Shown here one piece after another: positions 1 through 6,465 of a stretch of 13,010 bases of DNA. The stretch is from Verrucomicrobiales bacterium (GTDB taxonomy: Bacteria; Verrucomicrobiota; Verrucomicrobiia; Limisphaerales; SXQI01), in contig JAQGOX010000858.1 of assembly GCA_028293365.1 (NCBI GenBank), positions 1-13,010 of the forward strand, written 5' to 3'. The stretch's first letter is position 1; the number at the start of each line of letters is the position of its first letter. The position numbers and the translations under genes were made by a program. The notes under the pieces are model-generated. The model was not told where the DNA came from. It was given only the letters and a program-made list of their open reading frames with translations, and searched no databases.

Positions 1-1185
1 GACATCGAAGACCACCATGCCAGGGTGAATTGCAGAGCGGACGAGCAATTGTTCTTTTTTCTCGGAATCGAAAACATAGGTATTGGCTTCCGAACGCGAG
101 TTTTCCGCGAAACAGGGACTGAGGACCGAAACGTAGTTCGCAAGCAACTCCGCTTTAAACTGCGTCAACTCGCTCGCAATCTGAGAAAGGTCCGCACTCT
201 TCCAGGTGGCGAAGGCGGCGTCAAAATCGGTGCGATTCTGCACCCAGAGGGAATGCTTAAAGCCCTGGAGCGTGTGCGTATGACGATCTGTGTCGTTGAT
301 GATGATGCCGGGTAAGCCGTGGCCGTTTGCGAACAGACTGGAGTGCAACCGGGTCGTGATCACCAGGTCAAATTGAGGATAGATCTGGTGCAAATCCTGA
401 TAAAACGAGGAAAAAATGACCGGAATATTTAGTCCGCGCAGGAGTTTTAGGAAGTGAAAATACTCGGATTTGTGATGTGCGATCACACTCACTTCATAGT
501 CGCGCGCTAGATCACGCAGCACTTCCACGGAAAGTCCGTAAAGGTTGCGCGCGCACGTTTGATTTACCACGCCTTCCTCATGGGGGAGCTGGATGGAAAA
601 CGCAATGCGCTGGATCGATTGTCCCGGGGCGATTTTTTTTACTTCGGGAACAGACAGTATCGCGGGACAATTGATGTGGTGATACGAAATGCCGGCCGCC
701 CTGATAAACTCGGGTGTTTTTGCCGTGCGGCTCGTGATCAGTCGCGCTTTCCGGAAAATGGTCGCTTCCGGTTCTTGTGCGACGTGGTGTTCCACGTAGC
801 CATTTTCGTAGCCGGCGCCAATTAGATAGACTTTCTCCTCAAGTCCATTGGCAACCACCCATCGGTAAAGATCCTTAATCTCCTCGCCTGCGGAAAGTCC
901 GGCAATGATTACCGCATCCACTGAATCGCGGCAATTCTCAAGATCACCCTTCGCCAGATCGTTGCCGAGCCCCGCAAACTTATCGCGTGGAAAATAATCG
1001 GGGTTGAAATTGTAGAATAAAAAATTTAACTGTGCGTCGCAGAACACAGTTCGCAGGATCTGGATGATGCCATCACGTACAAAATCATCGCCAGGATTCC
1101 AGTAGTTCGTACCGGAAATGACGATGTTTTTGAGGCGGGCGGACGATGTTGGGCTCTGCAGCGTTTTATCGATGCGGTTCATCAT
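1..1185 (-). CDS. Polysaccharide pyruvyl transferase, apparently fused to an FkbM-like methyltransferase (3' end outside window)
   Basis: Partial gene: the frame is open from the ATG at 1185 to the left edge (395 codons), with no stop in the window. An ATG also lies at 1182. Residues about 16-310 look like the polysaccharide pyruvyl transferase family. Visible are an early NYWNPGDD loop, AVIIAGLSAGEEI (91-103), and the family's C-terminal signature around 275-297 (VITTRLHSSLFANGHG followed by a hydrophobic strand). Such enzymes add pyruvate ketals to sugars of exopolysaccharides and cell-wall polymers in the cytoplasm. The frame then continues through a linker (311-385) into residues HPGMVVFDV at the window edge. 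This matches the first strand of FkbM-type SAM methyltransferases just before the glycine-rich SAM loop, so a two-domain fusion is inferred. The start overlaps the end of the upstream methyltransferase by 20 bases, suggesting translational coupling. No clear Shine-Dalgarno was found. The family call is fairly sure; the fusion depends on sequence beyond the edge. Confidence 0.75.
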   Translation of the reverse strand, partial: MMNRIDKTLQSPTSSARLKNIVISGTNYWNPGDDFVRDGIIQILRTVFCDAQLNFLFYNFNPDYFPRDKFAGLGNDLAKGDLENCRDSVDAVIIAGLSAGEEIKDLYRWVVANGLEEKVYLIGAGYENGYVEHHVAQEPEATIFRKARLITSRTAKTPEFIRAAGISYHHINCPAILSVPEVKKIAPGQSIQRIAFSIQLPHEEGVVNQTCARNLYGLSVEVLRDLARDYEVSVIAHHKSEYFHFLKLLRGLNIPVIFSSFYQDLHQIYPQFDLVITTRLHSSLFANGHGLPGIIINDTDRHTHTLQGFKHSLWVQNRTDFDAAFATWKSADLSQIASELTQFKAELLANYVSVLSPCFAENSRSEANTYVFDSEKKEQLLVRSAIHPGMVVFDV

Positions 1186-1867
1186 GTTTTTTGAATATGA
1201 TCCAGGTAACCCAGGGGTAAAGAATGTCGTTGCGCTGGCCGACCATCGGATGAAATCTCCTGCCGCCGAGGTCTCCGTGACCGTCATTGATGGCGAGATT
1301 GTAGATCAAGGCCTCTCGATTTCCCCAACCTTCCTTGACGATTATATCCACGTCCGAAAACAATTCGCCTAGTCCGTCGGGCAGAAAACGATAATAATCT
1401 TTGAAAGCTGGAGGGCCATGCAGAGGATTGAAACCGCAGGTGGTATGCAAACCGATTCCACCCGGCTTCAATACCCGGACACATTCCTGAGCTGCCAGCC
1501 ACGGTTTAGGGATGTGCTCGAGCACCTGGTGTGAATAAACAATGTCATACTGATTATCTGCGAAATCCAGCAGCTTTTGAGCGTCATGGCGGGGATGAAT
1601 CGCATGATCAATATGTAACTTCGGCCAGCACGCCTGGAGAATTTCGTCCAGCGTGGGATTACGATCGATACTCAGTGCGGAAAAAGCGCGTGGCAGATTT
1701 GCCTCAAAGAACCATTTTTGAATCGATTGCAGCATGTACGTCTGCGGCGTCCAGAAACCATCAATCGTGTAGTCGCGCTGGGATTGCAGACGCAAAGGAG
1801 CGTTCTGTGGCAATCCAGTTGTGACAATGGGTGTCACCTGGTTGGTATTAACTGTGGGATCAATCAT
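1166..1867 (-). CDS. Class I SAM-dependent methyltransferase (Methyltransf_11-like)
   Basis: Complete 233-residue protein starting at the ATG at 1867. The second half of a class I SAM methyltransferase fold is clear: YDIVYSHQVLEHIPKPW at 107-123 (motif II region with the LEH signature) and RVLKPGGIGLHTTC at 131-144 (post-motif). These are followed by an aromatic segment with FNPLHGPP and KDYYRFLPDGL. The N-terminal SAM loop is unusual: around 63-72 it reads ALSIDRNPTL instead of a glycine-rich D/E-x-G-x-G. The real SAM contact there is therefore uncertain, although several sugar-cluster methyltransferases have such variant loops. It is the first gene of a two-gene minus-strand unit with the pyruvyl transferase, overlapping it by 20 bases. 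A role in O-methylating or modifying a surface glycan is inferred from that neighbour. The substrate cannot be told. No strong ribosome binding site precedes the ATG. Confidence 0.75.
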   Translation of the reverse strand: MIDPTVNTNQVTPIVTTGLPQNAPLRLQSQRDYTIDGFWTPQTYMLQSIQKWFFEANLPRAFSALSIDRNPTLDEILQACWPKLHIDHAIHPRHDAQKLLDFADNQYDIVYSHQVLEHIPKPWLAAQECVRVLKPGGIGLHTTCGFNPLHGPPAFKDYYRFLPDGLGELFSDVDIIVKEGWGNREALIYNLAINDGHGDLGGRRFHPMVGQRNDILYPWVTWIIFKKHDEPHR

Positions 1868-2392
1868 ATCATTTAACAGTCGAACAAACCGGCACCCTGC
1901 GCGAAGCGACGTCGGAAATCAGGCAATCCGGGACATCGTTGATTGCCATTCCTGTCGCCTCGAATTTATTTCTTCCCGCGCATAGTATTGAGTCAAAGTC
2001 CGACTTGTTCAGCAATCGGCGTGCCACGGGAAATTCGACCGTTACAACTCTGAATTCGGTCGTAAGTTGGCTATTTCCCCTCGAAATCTTGGGAAAATCG
2101 CTTCCTGCCCGGCAGGTTTGGCTTCTATTTCAGGTCAAAAATGCCGGGAGCGTCACTTCGGCATTTGGTTTTGGATTCCCTGGCCCAAACAACAGTCAGG
2201 GTAATGAAAATGCTCTTGCATAATCGCTTCGGTTGACAAAAATTTCGCTCCTTCAACTGCGGCACTTTGCCAAAGTTGTTGCGGTCTGGGCGTTGGATTA
2301 ATTACAATGCCTTTGAAATGAAAGGGACGGACCCACGTTCTTGCGACTGAATCAATTCAACGAATTTAAAAATCGACCAGGAAAGAAATATT
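1868..2392. other. 525-base divergent spacer without a convincing gene
   Basis: This gap separates the minus-strand glycan genes from the plus-strand peroxiredoxin and must hold promoters for both. A 94-codon frame (1939-2223) exists but needs a TTG start, has no ribosome binding site and resembles nothing I recognise, so I do not call it. A perfect short palindrome (CCTGC-CCG-GCAGG) lies at 2104-2116. A TTGACA at 2233-2238 has no matching -10 box 16-18 bases downstream. A TACAAT at 2303-2308 is a possible -10 for the peroxiredoxin but lacks a good -35. The last 100 bases are A/T-rich, as expected for a leader. No terminator, tRNA or riboswitch was recognised. Confidence 0.5.
2379..2385 (+). 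promoter_or_regulatory. Ribosome binding site of the peroxiredoxin gene
   Basis: AGGAAAG lies seven bases before the ATG at 2393. It is one of the clearer Shine-Dalgarno matches in the window and supports that start. Confidence 0.6.
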
Positions 2393-3028
2393 ATGGCACT
2401 TAGATTAGGCGATATGGCCCCGAACTTTTCGGCTTCAACCACCGAAGGGCCGATCGATTTCCACAAATGGCTCGGCGACTCCTGGGGAGTTTTGTTCTCG
2501 CACCCGGCTGATTATACCCCGGTTTGCACCACCGAACTTGGCGCCGTCGCGAAAATCAAACCGGAATTCACCAAACGCAATGTGAAGGTCATCGCCGTCA
2601 GCGTCGATCCCCTGGATTCGCATCATGGCTGGACCAAAGACATCAACGAAACTCAAAGTTGCACGATGAATTTCCCGATCATCGCCGACGAAAACCGCCA
2701 GGTCGCCACCGCTTACGACATGATCCACCCGAACGCCGACGACAAAGCGACCGTTCGTTCCGTTTTCATCATTGGACCCGATAAGAAAATCAAGCTCACT
2801 CTCACATACCCCGCGAGCACCGGACGTAATTTTCCTGAACTCCTTCGAGTCATTGACTCGCTTCAATTGAGTGCCAAATACAAGGTCGCTACGCCGGCCA
2901 ACTGGCAGAACCGTGAAGACTGCATTGTCTCTCCCGCGGTTTCGGACGCCGACGCAGAAAAGATGTTTCCCAAAGGCGTGCGCAAGGTGAAGCCATATTT
3001 GCGCTACACCCCTCAACCCAATCTTTGA
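2393..3028 (+). CDS. 1-Cys peroxiredoxin, Prx6/AhpC-TSA family
   Basis: Complete 211-residue thiol peroxidase that reduces hydrogen peroxide and organic hydroperoxides in the cytoplasm. The N-terminal thioredoxin-fold domain carries the active site HPADYTPVCTTE, giving peroxidatic Cys45 with Thr42 and Pro43. Arg122 in VRSVFIIGPD matches the conserved active-site arginine. The C-terminal extension GRNFPELLRVIDSLQL (144-159), then VATPANW and a MFPKGVRKVKPYLRYT tail, is diagnostic of the longer Prx6 subfamily rather than typical 2-Cys AhpC (about 190 residues). Two further cysteines, Cys90 and Cys177, are present; whether either resolves the sulfenic acid is unknown. The start is supported by AGGAAAG seven bases upstream. 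It stands alone on the plus strand: a divergent neighbour lies upstream and a 245-base gap follows. The reductant partner is not encoded nearby. Confidence 0.95.
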   Translation: MALRLGDMAPNFSASTTEGPIDFHKWLGDSWGVLFSHPADYTPVCTTELGAVAKIKPEFTKRNVKVIAVSVDPLDSHHGWTKDINETQSCTMNFPIIADENRQVATAYDMIHPNADDKATVRSVFIIGPDKKIKLTLTYPASTGRNFPELLRVIDSLQLSAKYKVATPANWQNREDCIVSPAVSDADAEKMFPKGVRKVKPYLRYTPQPNL

Positions 3029-3273
3029 GTCAGGTCGTGGTTGAATATCCGCGATTTGCGGTTCCATGAAATCGAATCTTTTTTGAGATTTCCGCTAAGC
3101 CTTCCTTGAATCGTTGAGGAGTCAGCGCATGTGCGAACTGGAAGTTGCTGTTTGAATTCTGCCGGACGGGATAGGGATTATATGGCCCACGAAACGCGAT
3201 TGGGATTCTCTGACCGTTACGGCTTTCAATCGACACATACGGTGTTGTTGAGCGGTATGGTTCACAAAGTTCG

Positions 3274-3843
3274 ATGATTCTAATGGCGGAAACAATAGAC
3301 AAATTGAATTGGCCGTTCCGCCTGGCCCGGCTGTCGGATATCCCGGAACTGGAATCGTTGATTGCGATTTCCGTTCGGGTATTACAGGCACCCTATTATT
3401 CCGTGGCACAACGGGAGGGAGCTCTCGGAAAAATATTTGGCGTTGATACGCAGCTAATAAGGGATGGAACGTACTTTGTTTTGGAACAGGAGGCGCAAAT
3501 CATTGGTTGCGGAGGATGGAGCAAGCGTAAGACTCTTTGCGGCGGCGACCGCGACAGGGTGGGGGAAGACGACTTGCTCGACCCGCGTTCTGAAGGCGCA
3601 CGAATTCGCGCTTTCTTTGTCCATCCCGATTGGGCGCGGCGCGGCATAGGCGCCTCGATATTGAGAGCTTGCGAGAAAGCGATTGTCAGCGCCGGTTTTG
3701 AAACTGCGGAACTACTGGCGACTCTTGCCGGAGAGCCTCTGTATGCTTCGTTTGAATACAAAGCATTCGAGCGTTACGATCTCCCCATGAGTTCCGGACT
3801 GTCTCTGCCGGTTGTGCGCATGGGCAAGCGTTTATCGGGTTGA
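3274..3843 (+). CDS. GNAT-family N-acetyltransferase
   Basis: Complete protein of 189 residues from the ATG at 3274. A second ATG at 3283 would remove three residues, and neither has a clear ribosome binding site, so the start is uncertain by nine bases. GNAT motif A is clear at about 110-135: RIRAFFVHPDWARRGIGAS, where the Arg-Arg-Gly-Ile-Gly loop binds the acetyl-CoA pyrophosphate and the following helix is LRACEKAIVSAGF. An upstream strand (68-82, LEQEAQIIGCGGWSK) and the downstream ATLAGEPLYASF fit motifs D and B. The DDLLDP segment between strand 3 and motif A recurs in a subgroup of uncharacterised GNATs. The acceptor substrate cannot be predicted. The gene converges on the permease gene at 3892, with 48 bases between the stops. 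Confidence 0.88.
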   Translation: MILMAETIDKLNWPFRLARLSDIPELESLIAISVRVLQAPYYSVAQREGALGKIFGVDTQLIRDGTYFVLEQEAQIIGCGGWSKRKTLCGGDRDRVGEDDLLDPRSEGARIRAFFVHPDWARRGIGASILRACEKAIVSAGFETAELLATLAGEPLYASFEYKAFERYDLPMSSGLSLPVVRMGKRLSG

Positions 3844-3861
3844 TAGTTACAATCGAATCGA

Positions 3862-3890
3862 CCGCTGACCTAATCGGCGATCATCAGCGG
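3862..3890. terminator. Possible bidirectional terminator hairpin between convergent genes
   Basis: A perfect 7-base inverted repeat (CCGCTGA at 3862-3868, TCAGCGG at 3884-3890) with a 15-base loop fills the gap between the GNAT stop and the permease stop. A second, overlapping inverted repeat (CTAATC at 3870-3875, GATTAG at 3890-3895) could form an alternative stem and reaches over the permease stop codon. Neither strand has a U-tract after the stem, so this is not a canonical intrinsic terminator. Position is the main support. Confidence 0.35.
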
Positions 3891-3891
3891 A

Positions 3892-5100
3892 TTAGCCGCC
3901 GCGATTGGCCCGCCATAAGAGAGCGCCCCCGAGACCCTGGAATAATAGATTTGGCACCCAAAAAATCAGGTAGGGAGCGATTTCATCGTGGCGTTGCAAT
4001 GCTTCCGCCAAAACGAAAAAGCTATAATAGATCACCAACAATCCGAGGGCAAAGGCTACGCCGGTGCTGGCTTCCCGGCGATGCGCGCGAATGGCAAGGG
4101 GTATCCCGATCAACGTGAACGCGAAAGGTGCGAAGGAAAATGCCAACTGACGGTTCAACTGCACTTCGGCTGGAGTCGGTAGGATACCTTTGGCACGAAG
4201 TTGTCGAATTTCCCGCACCAATTCGCTCGAGGTCATTTCGCTCAATTTGGGAGCACGCGAATTTTGAACGAGTGAAGCGAGGTCGATCGGGTCCGTCGTG
4301 GAGGATCCAATCGTAGTATTCACCCATTCCACGCCGCCCTTTGGGTCGGCAGCGATATTTTCGTTCGTTGAAGCCGCCGTATTTGTTTCCACCACGGCAT
4401 TCGTATGCGCAATCGTATTTGAATTTGTATTATGACCTCGGAATTCCCTGCTGAGCGTTTCCGTGTTCATATTTGTGAGCTCAAAGTAAATCTGTTTGTT
4501 GGTTGAATCCCAGATCACTTTGCCTGACTCCGCCATGATTCTTTTGACGGTGTCATTTTTTTTGTTGAGTTCGTACAGCCGGATATTCGTCAGGTAATCC
4601 CCTCGCTTTTTTTGGACATATAAAGTGATGCCGGGGATTTCTGTGATAAATCGACCTTCAGTCAGGAATCCCTCTGAGTTGGCGATCCCCATGTTGAAAA
4701 TCAACTGTTTGGCAGCACGACGGCATTGTGGAGCGATTTGGCAGTTGAACAGCGCGCTCAAACCACAAATACCGATGCTGAATACAAGAATCGGCATCAC
4801 GACGGCGATCAGGCTGATTCCGCTGGCTCGAACCGCCGTCAGCTCCTGGTCAGCGCTAAACCGACCGAAGACGAGCAGCGCCGCGGTGAGCATGCCTATG
4901 GGCAGCGCGTATGCGAGCACATATGGCATCAATAAGAGAATGACTTTGAAGACGGTCTGAAGCGTCGCCTGTCGCGTGATAAGCAAAGAAAGGATGTCCC
5001 GCAATACGTTGCCCAGCAGGAGCACGAAGGTGAAGACCGCCACCGTCAGAAGCAGTGTCAGTATTACCTGCTTGAGCAAATACAGGTGAAGCGTTTTCAA
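3892..5100 (-). CDS. LptF/LptG family permease (YjgP/YjgQ), lipopolysaccharide export
   Basis: Complete 402-residue inner-membrane protein of the family that, with the LptB ATPase, extracts lipopolysaccharide and passes it to the periplasmic bridge. The layout is canonical: three N-terminal membrane segments (about 12-36, 50-79, 97-120), a periplasmic jellyroll-type domain (about 121-315), and three C-terminal segments (about 318-336, 347-365, 378-396). The family-typical QELTAVRASGIS (85-96) and NRQLAFSFAPFAFTLIGIPL (316-335) are visible. Residues about 222-255 form an Asn/Thr/Ala-rich insert that looks unstructured. The start is TTG at 5100: an in-frame stop lies a few codons upstream and no ATG occurs before residue 59, so TTG is the only reasonable choice. 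The cupin gene ends 24 bases upstream, suggesting an operon. No second LptF/G gene adjoins it, and lptF versus lptG cannot be decided. Confidence 0.9.
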   Translation of the reverse strand: MKTLHLYLLKQVILTLLLTVAVFTFVLLLGNVLRDILSLLITRQATLQTVFKVILLLMPYVLAYALPIGMLTAALLVFGRFSADQELTAVRASGISLIAVVMPILVFSIGICGLSALFNCQIAPQCRRAAKQLIFNMGIANSEGFLTEGRFITEIPGITLYVQKKRGDYLTNIRLYELNKKNDTVKRIMAESGKVIWDSTNKQIYFELTNMNTETLSREFRGHNTNSNTIAHTNAVVETNTAASTNENIAADPKGGVEWVNTTIGSSTTDPIDLASLVQNSRAPKLSEMTSSELVREIRQLRAKGILPTPAEVQLNRQLAFSFAPFAFTLIGIPLAIRAHRREASTGVAFALGLLVIYYSFFVLAEALQRHDEIAPYLIFWVPNLLFQGLGGALLWRANRGG

Positions 5101-5124
5101 CGTGAATACTGCACACTAAGCGCT

Positions 5125-5541
5125 TTACGGGCGCAAGCTCTTCCATGGCTCCTGATCGGCGACTTCGACAGTGCCTGGAGGATCGCTTTTCGCCGGTGAA
5201 AGCACCGCCAAAAAGTCGAGCGCTTCCGACCCGGTGTTGTAGGTTCCATGCACCATTCCTGCGGGAAGATAAATCGAGTCTCCCGGATACATGGTCCTTT
5301 TCTCGTCCTCGATCCATTGTTCGGCAGTCCCGGAGAGAATATAGAGAATCTCTTCCATATTCGGATGATGATGGAATCGATGAGCTTCCCCCGGAGGCAA
5401 CTGGGCGCGCACAAACATCAGATTTGTGTCCGCAACCATGCCCGGTTTGCAATGCCAGAAATGAGTTTTCCCGGGAAGTTTTTCGACTTCAGTTTCGCTG
5501 AACGGTACGATTTTCCAGGTTGGCTGTGAGGTGTTCGGCAT
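5125..5541 (-). CDS. Small single-domain cupin protein
   Basis: Protein of 138 residues with one cupin beta-barrel. Motif 1 is intact: Gly51, five residues, His57-x-His59, three residues, Glu63 (within GEAHRFHHHPNMEE). Motif 2 is GDSIYLPAGMVHGTYN (88-103) with Gly95 and His98. The expected three-His/one-Glu metal site is therefore present, arguing for a metal-dependent enzyme or a small-molecule sensor; the ligand is unknown. The ATG at 5541 is chosen because a strong ribosome binding site sits five bases before it. A longer in-frame extension to 5667 would lie wholly inside the upstream channel gene and reads as basic low-quality sequence. The channel gene ends 13 bases upstream and the permease starts 24 bases downstream, so the three are probably co-transcribed. 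Cytoplasmic: no signal peptide. Confidence 0.88.
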   Translation of the reverse strand: MPNTSQPTWKIVPFSETEVEKLPGKTHFWHCKPGMVADTNLMFVRAQLPPGEAHRFHHHPNMEEILYILSGTAEQWIEDEKRTMYPGDSIYLPAGMVHGTYNTGSEALDFLAVLSPAKSDPPGTVEVADQEPWKSLRP

Positions 5542-5544
5542 AAT

Positions 5545-5552
5545 TTCCTCTC
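5545..5552 (-). promoter_or_regulatory. Ribosome binding site that fixes the cupin start
   Basis: On the minus strand the sequence reads GAGAGGAA, with the GAGAGG core five bases before the ATG at 5541 and just downstream of the channel gene's TGA (5555-5557). Its strength and spacing rule in favour of this ATG over any start inside the channel gene. Confidence 0.65.
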
Positions 5553-5554
5553 TG

Positions 5555-6361
5555 TCAGGCCACGCGCTCCAGAACTCGGACTTCCTGCGTCGGAACGGCG
5601 ATCCGAATCCGTTCATCACGGAACCGCTCGACGATCGCCTGGTAAAGCTCGCCCTGTGTCGGGCCATAGTCGGCCAGCGAAACCCATGGCGCGAGCGTCA
5701 GGACTATCGACGAATTAGACAACGTCGCGATTCCCAGTCCGGGCTTTAGATCTTTCAGCACACGTGGATTACTTCGTCCCGCCGCTTCCAGGATTGATAA
5801 CGCTCTCGGAATGTCGGTATCGAACGGGACCGAAACGTTGATCTGAACCTGCCTCATTTGTCCGTAGTTATGAAGAACTTCCCCGATAATGCGCCGATTT
5901 GGAATGACTACGCGCGACCGATCCGGATGTGCCAGGGTTGTAGAGAAAAGTTCGATCACGGTCACCTGGCCGTTGACGCCGAGCAGTTCGATATATTCGC
6001 CGACTCGAAATGGTTTTGTGAAAATAATCAGCAATCCGGCAACAAGATTCCCAAGCACCCCCTGCATCGCCAGGCCGATTCCGACACCGGCAACGCCGAT
6101 TCCTGCGACCAGCGAGGTTATCGGTACTCCGAATTTCTCCAGTGCGATGATGACTGTGAAGCCAACGATTAGAAGCCGAACGACGCGAACCAGCAATAGC
6201 CGCAAAGGGGGTTCCATCCCTTTTTTCTCAAGGGATTTCATCATCAGCTTGCCGACCCAGCCGGCTGCGTAAAAGCCGATTCCCAAAATGATAAGCGCTG
6301 CCAAAATCTGCAGCCCATACGAAAGGAAAAAAGTAACGATAAAAGTTTTGGCTTCTTGCAT
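5555..6361 (-). CDS. MscS-family small-conductance mechanosensitive channel
   Basis: From the ATG at 6361 the protein has 268 residues, close to E. coli MscS (286). The frame extends to a TTG at 6409 (284 residues), which is less likely because the ATG sits directly before the first membrane helix. Three membrane segments are visible: about 11-34, 57-78 and the pore helix 82-115. The pore helix is rich in Gly/Ala (SLVAGIGVAGVGIGLAMQG, then LGNLVAGLLIIFTKPFRVGE), the hallmark of MscS TM3. The cytoplasmic beta domain follows, with VVIPNRRIIGEVLHNY (151-166), and then the alpha/beta domain. Such channels open under hypo-osmotic stress to release solutes. The gene follows the GH57 gene by about 100 bases and precedes the cupin by 13. 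Regulation cannot be read, and no strong ribosome binding site was seen. Confidence 0.93.
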   Translation of the reverse strand: MQEAKTFIVTFFLSYGLQILAALIILGIGFYAAGWVGKLMMKSLEKKGMEPPLRLLLVRVVRLLIVGFTVIIALEKFGVPITSLVAGIGVAGVGIGLAMQGVLGNLVAGLLIIFTKPFRVGEYIELLGVNGQVTVIELFSTTLAHPDRSRVVIPNRRIIGEVLHNYGQMRQVQINVSVPFDTDIPRALSILEAAGRSNPRVLKDLKPGLGIATLSNSSIVLTLAPWVSLADYGPTQGELYQAIVERFRDERIRIAVPTQEVRVLERVA

Positions 6362-6465
6362 ATTGGTGTTCACGCTCTGGGAATTATTTGACCGTCTGGA
6401 GGTTAGCAATCGCGCCTATTCAGAGCAAGGTCAGCGAATGCATCGGCCCAATCGATCGGTGCTGT

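Noticed and set aside
2104..2116. CCTGC-CCG-GCAGG palindrome as an operator or repeat element
   Set aside because: It is short, single-copy as far as I can see, and not tied to a promoter.
1939..2223. 94-codon plus-strand frame in the divergent spacer
   Set aside because: It needs TTG, has no ribosome binding site, no family resemblance and an unpatterned Ser/Thr/Asn-rich translation.
2233..2238. TTGACA as a -35 box for the peroxiredoxin
   Set aside because: No acceptable -10 hexamer lies 16-18 bases downstream.
2435..3067. A 210-codon open frame on the minus strand across almost the whole peroxiredoxin gene
   Set aside because: It is a shadow of the strongly conserved plus-strand gene. 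Its translation resembles no protein and has no ribosome binding site.
3030..3302. 90-codon minus-strand frame between the peroxiredoxin and GNAT genes
   Set aside because: It overlaps the GNAT start, has no recognisable domain, and nothing around it supports expression.
5542..5667. 42-residue N-terminal extension of the cupin
   Set aside because: It lies inside the channel gene, is basic and unpatterned, and the ATG at 5541 has a strong ribosome binding site.
6362..6409. TTG start giving a 16-residue longer MscS protein
   Set aside because: The added residues are polar and unconserved-looking. The ATG at 6361 sits directly before the first membrane helix.
6440..6462. Stem with two wobble pairs after the GH57 stop as a terminator
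   Set aside because: The stem is weak and has no U-tract on the minus strand. The downstream channel gene may be in the same transcript.
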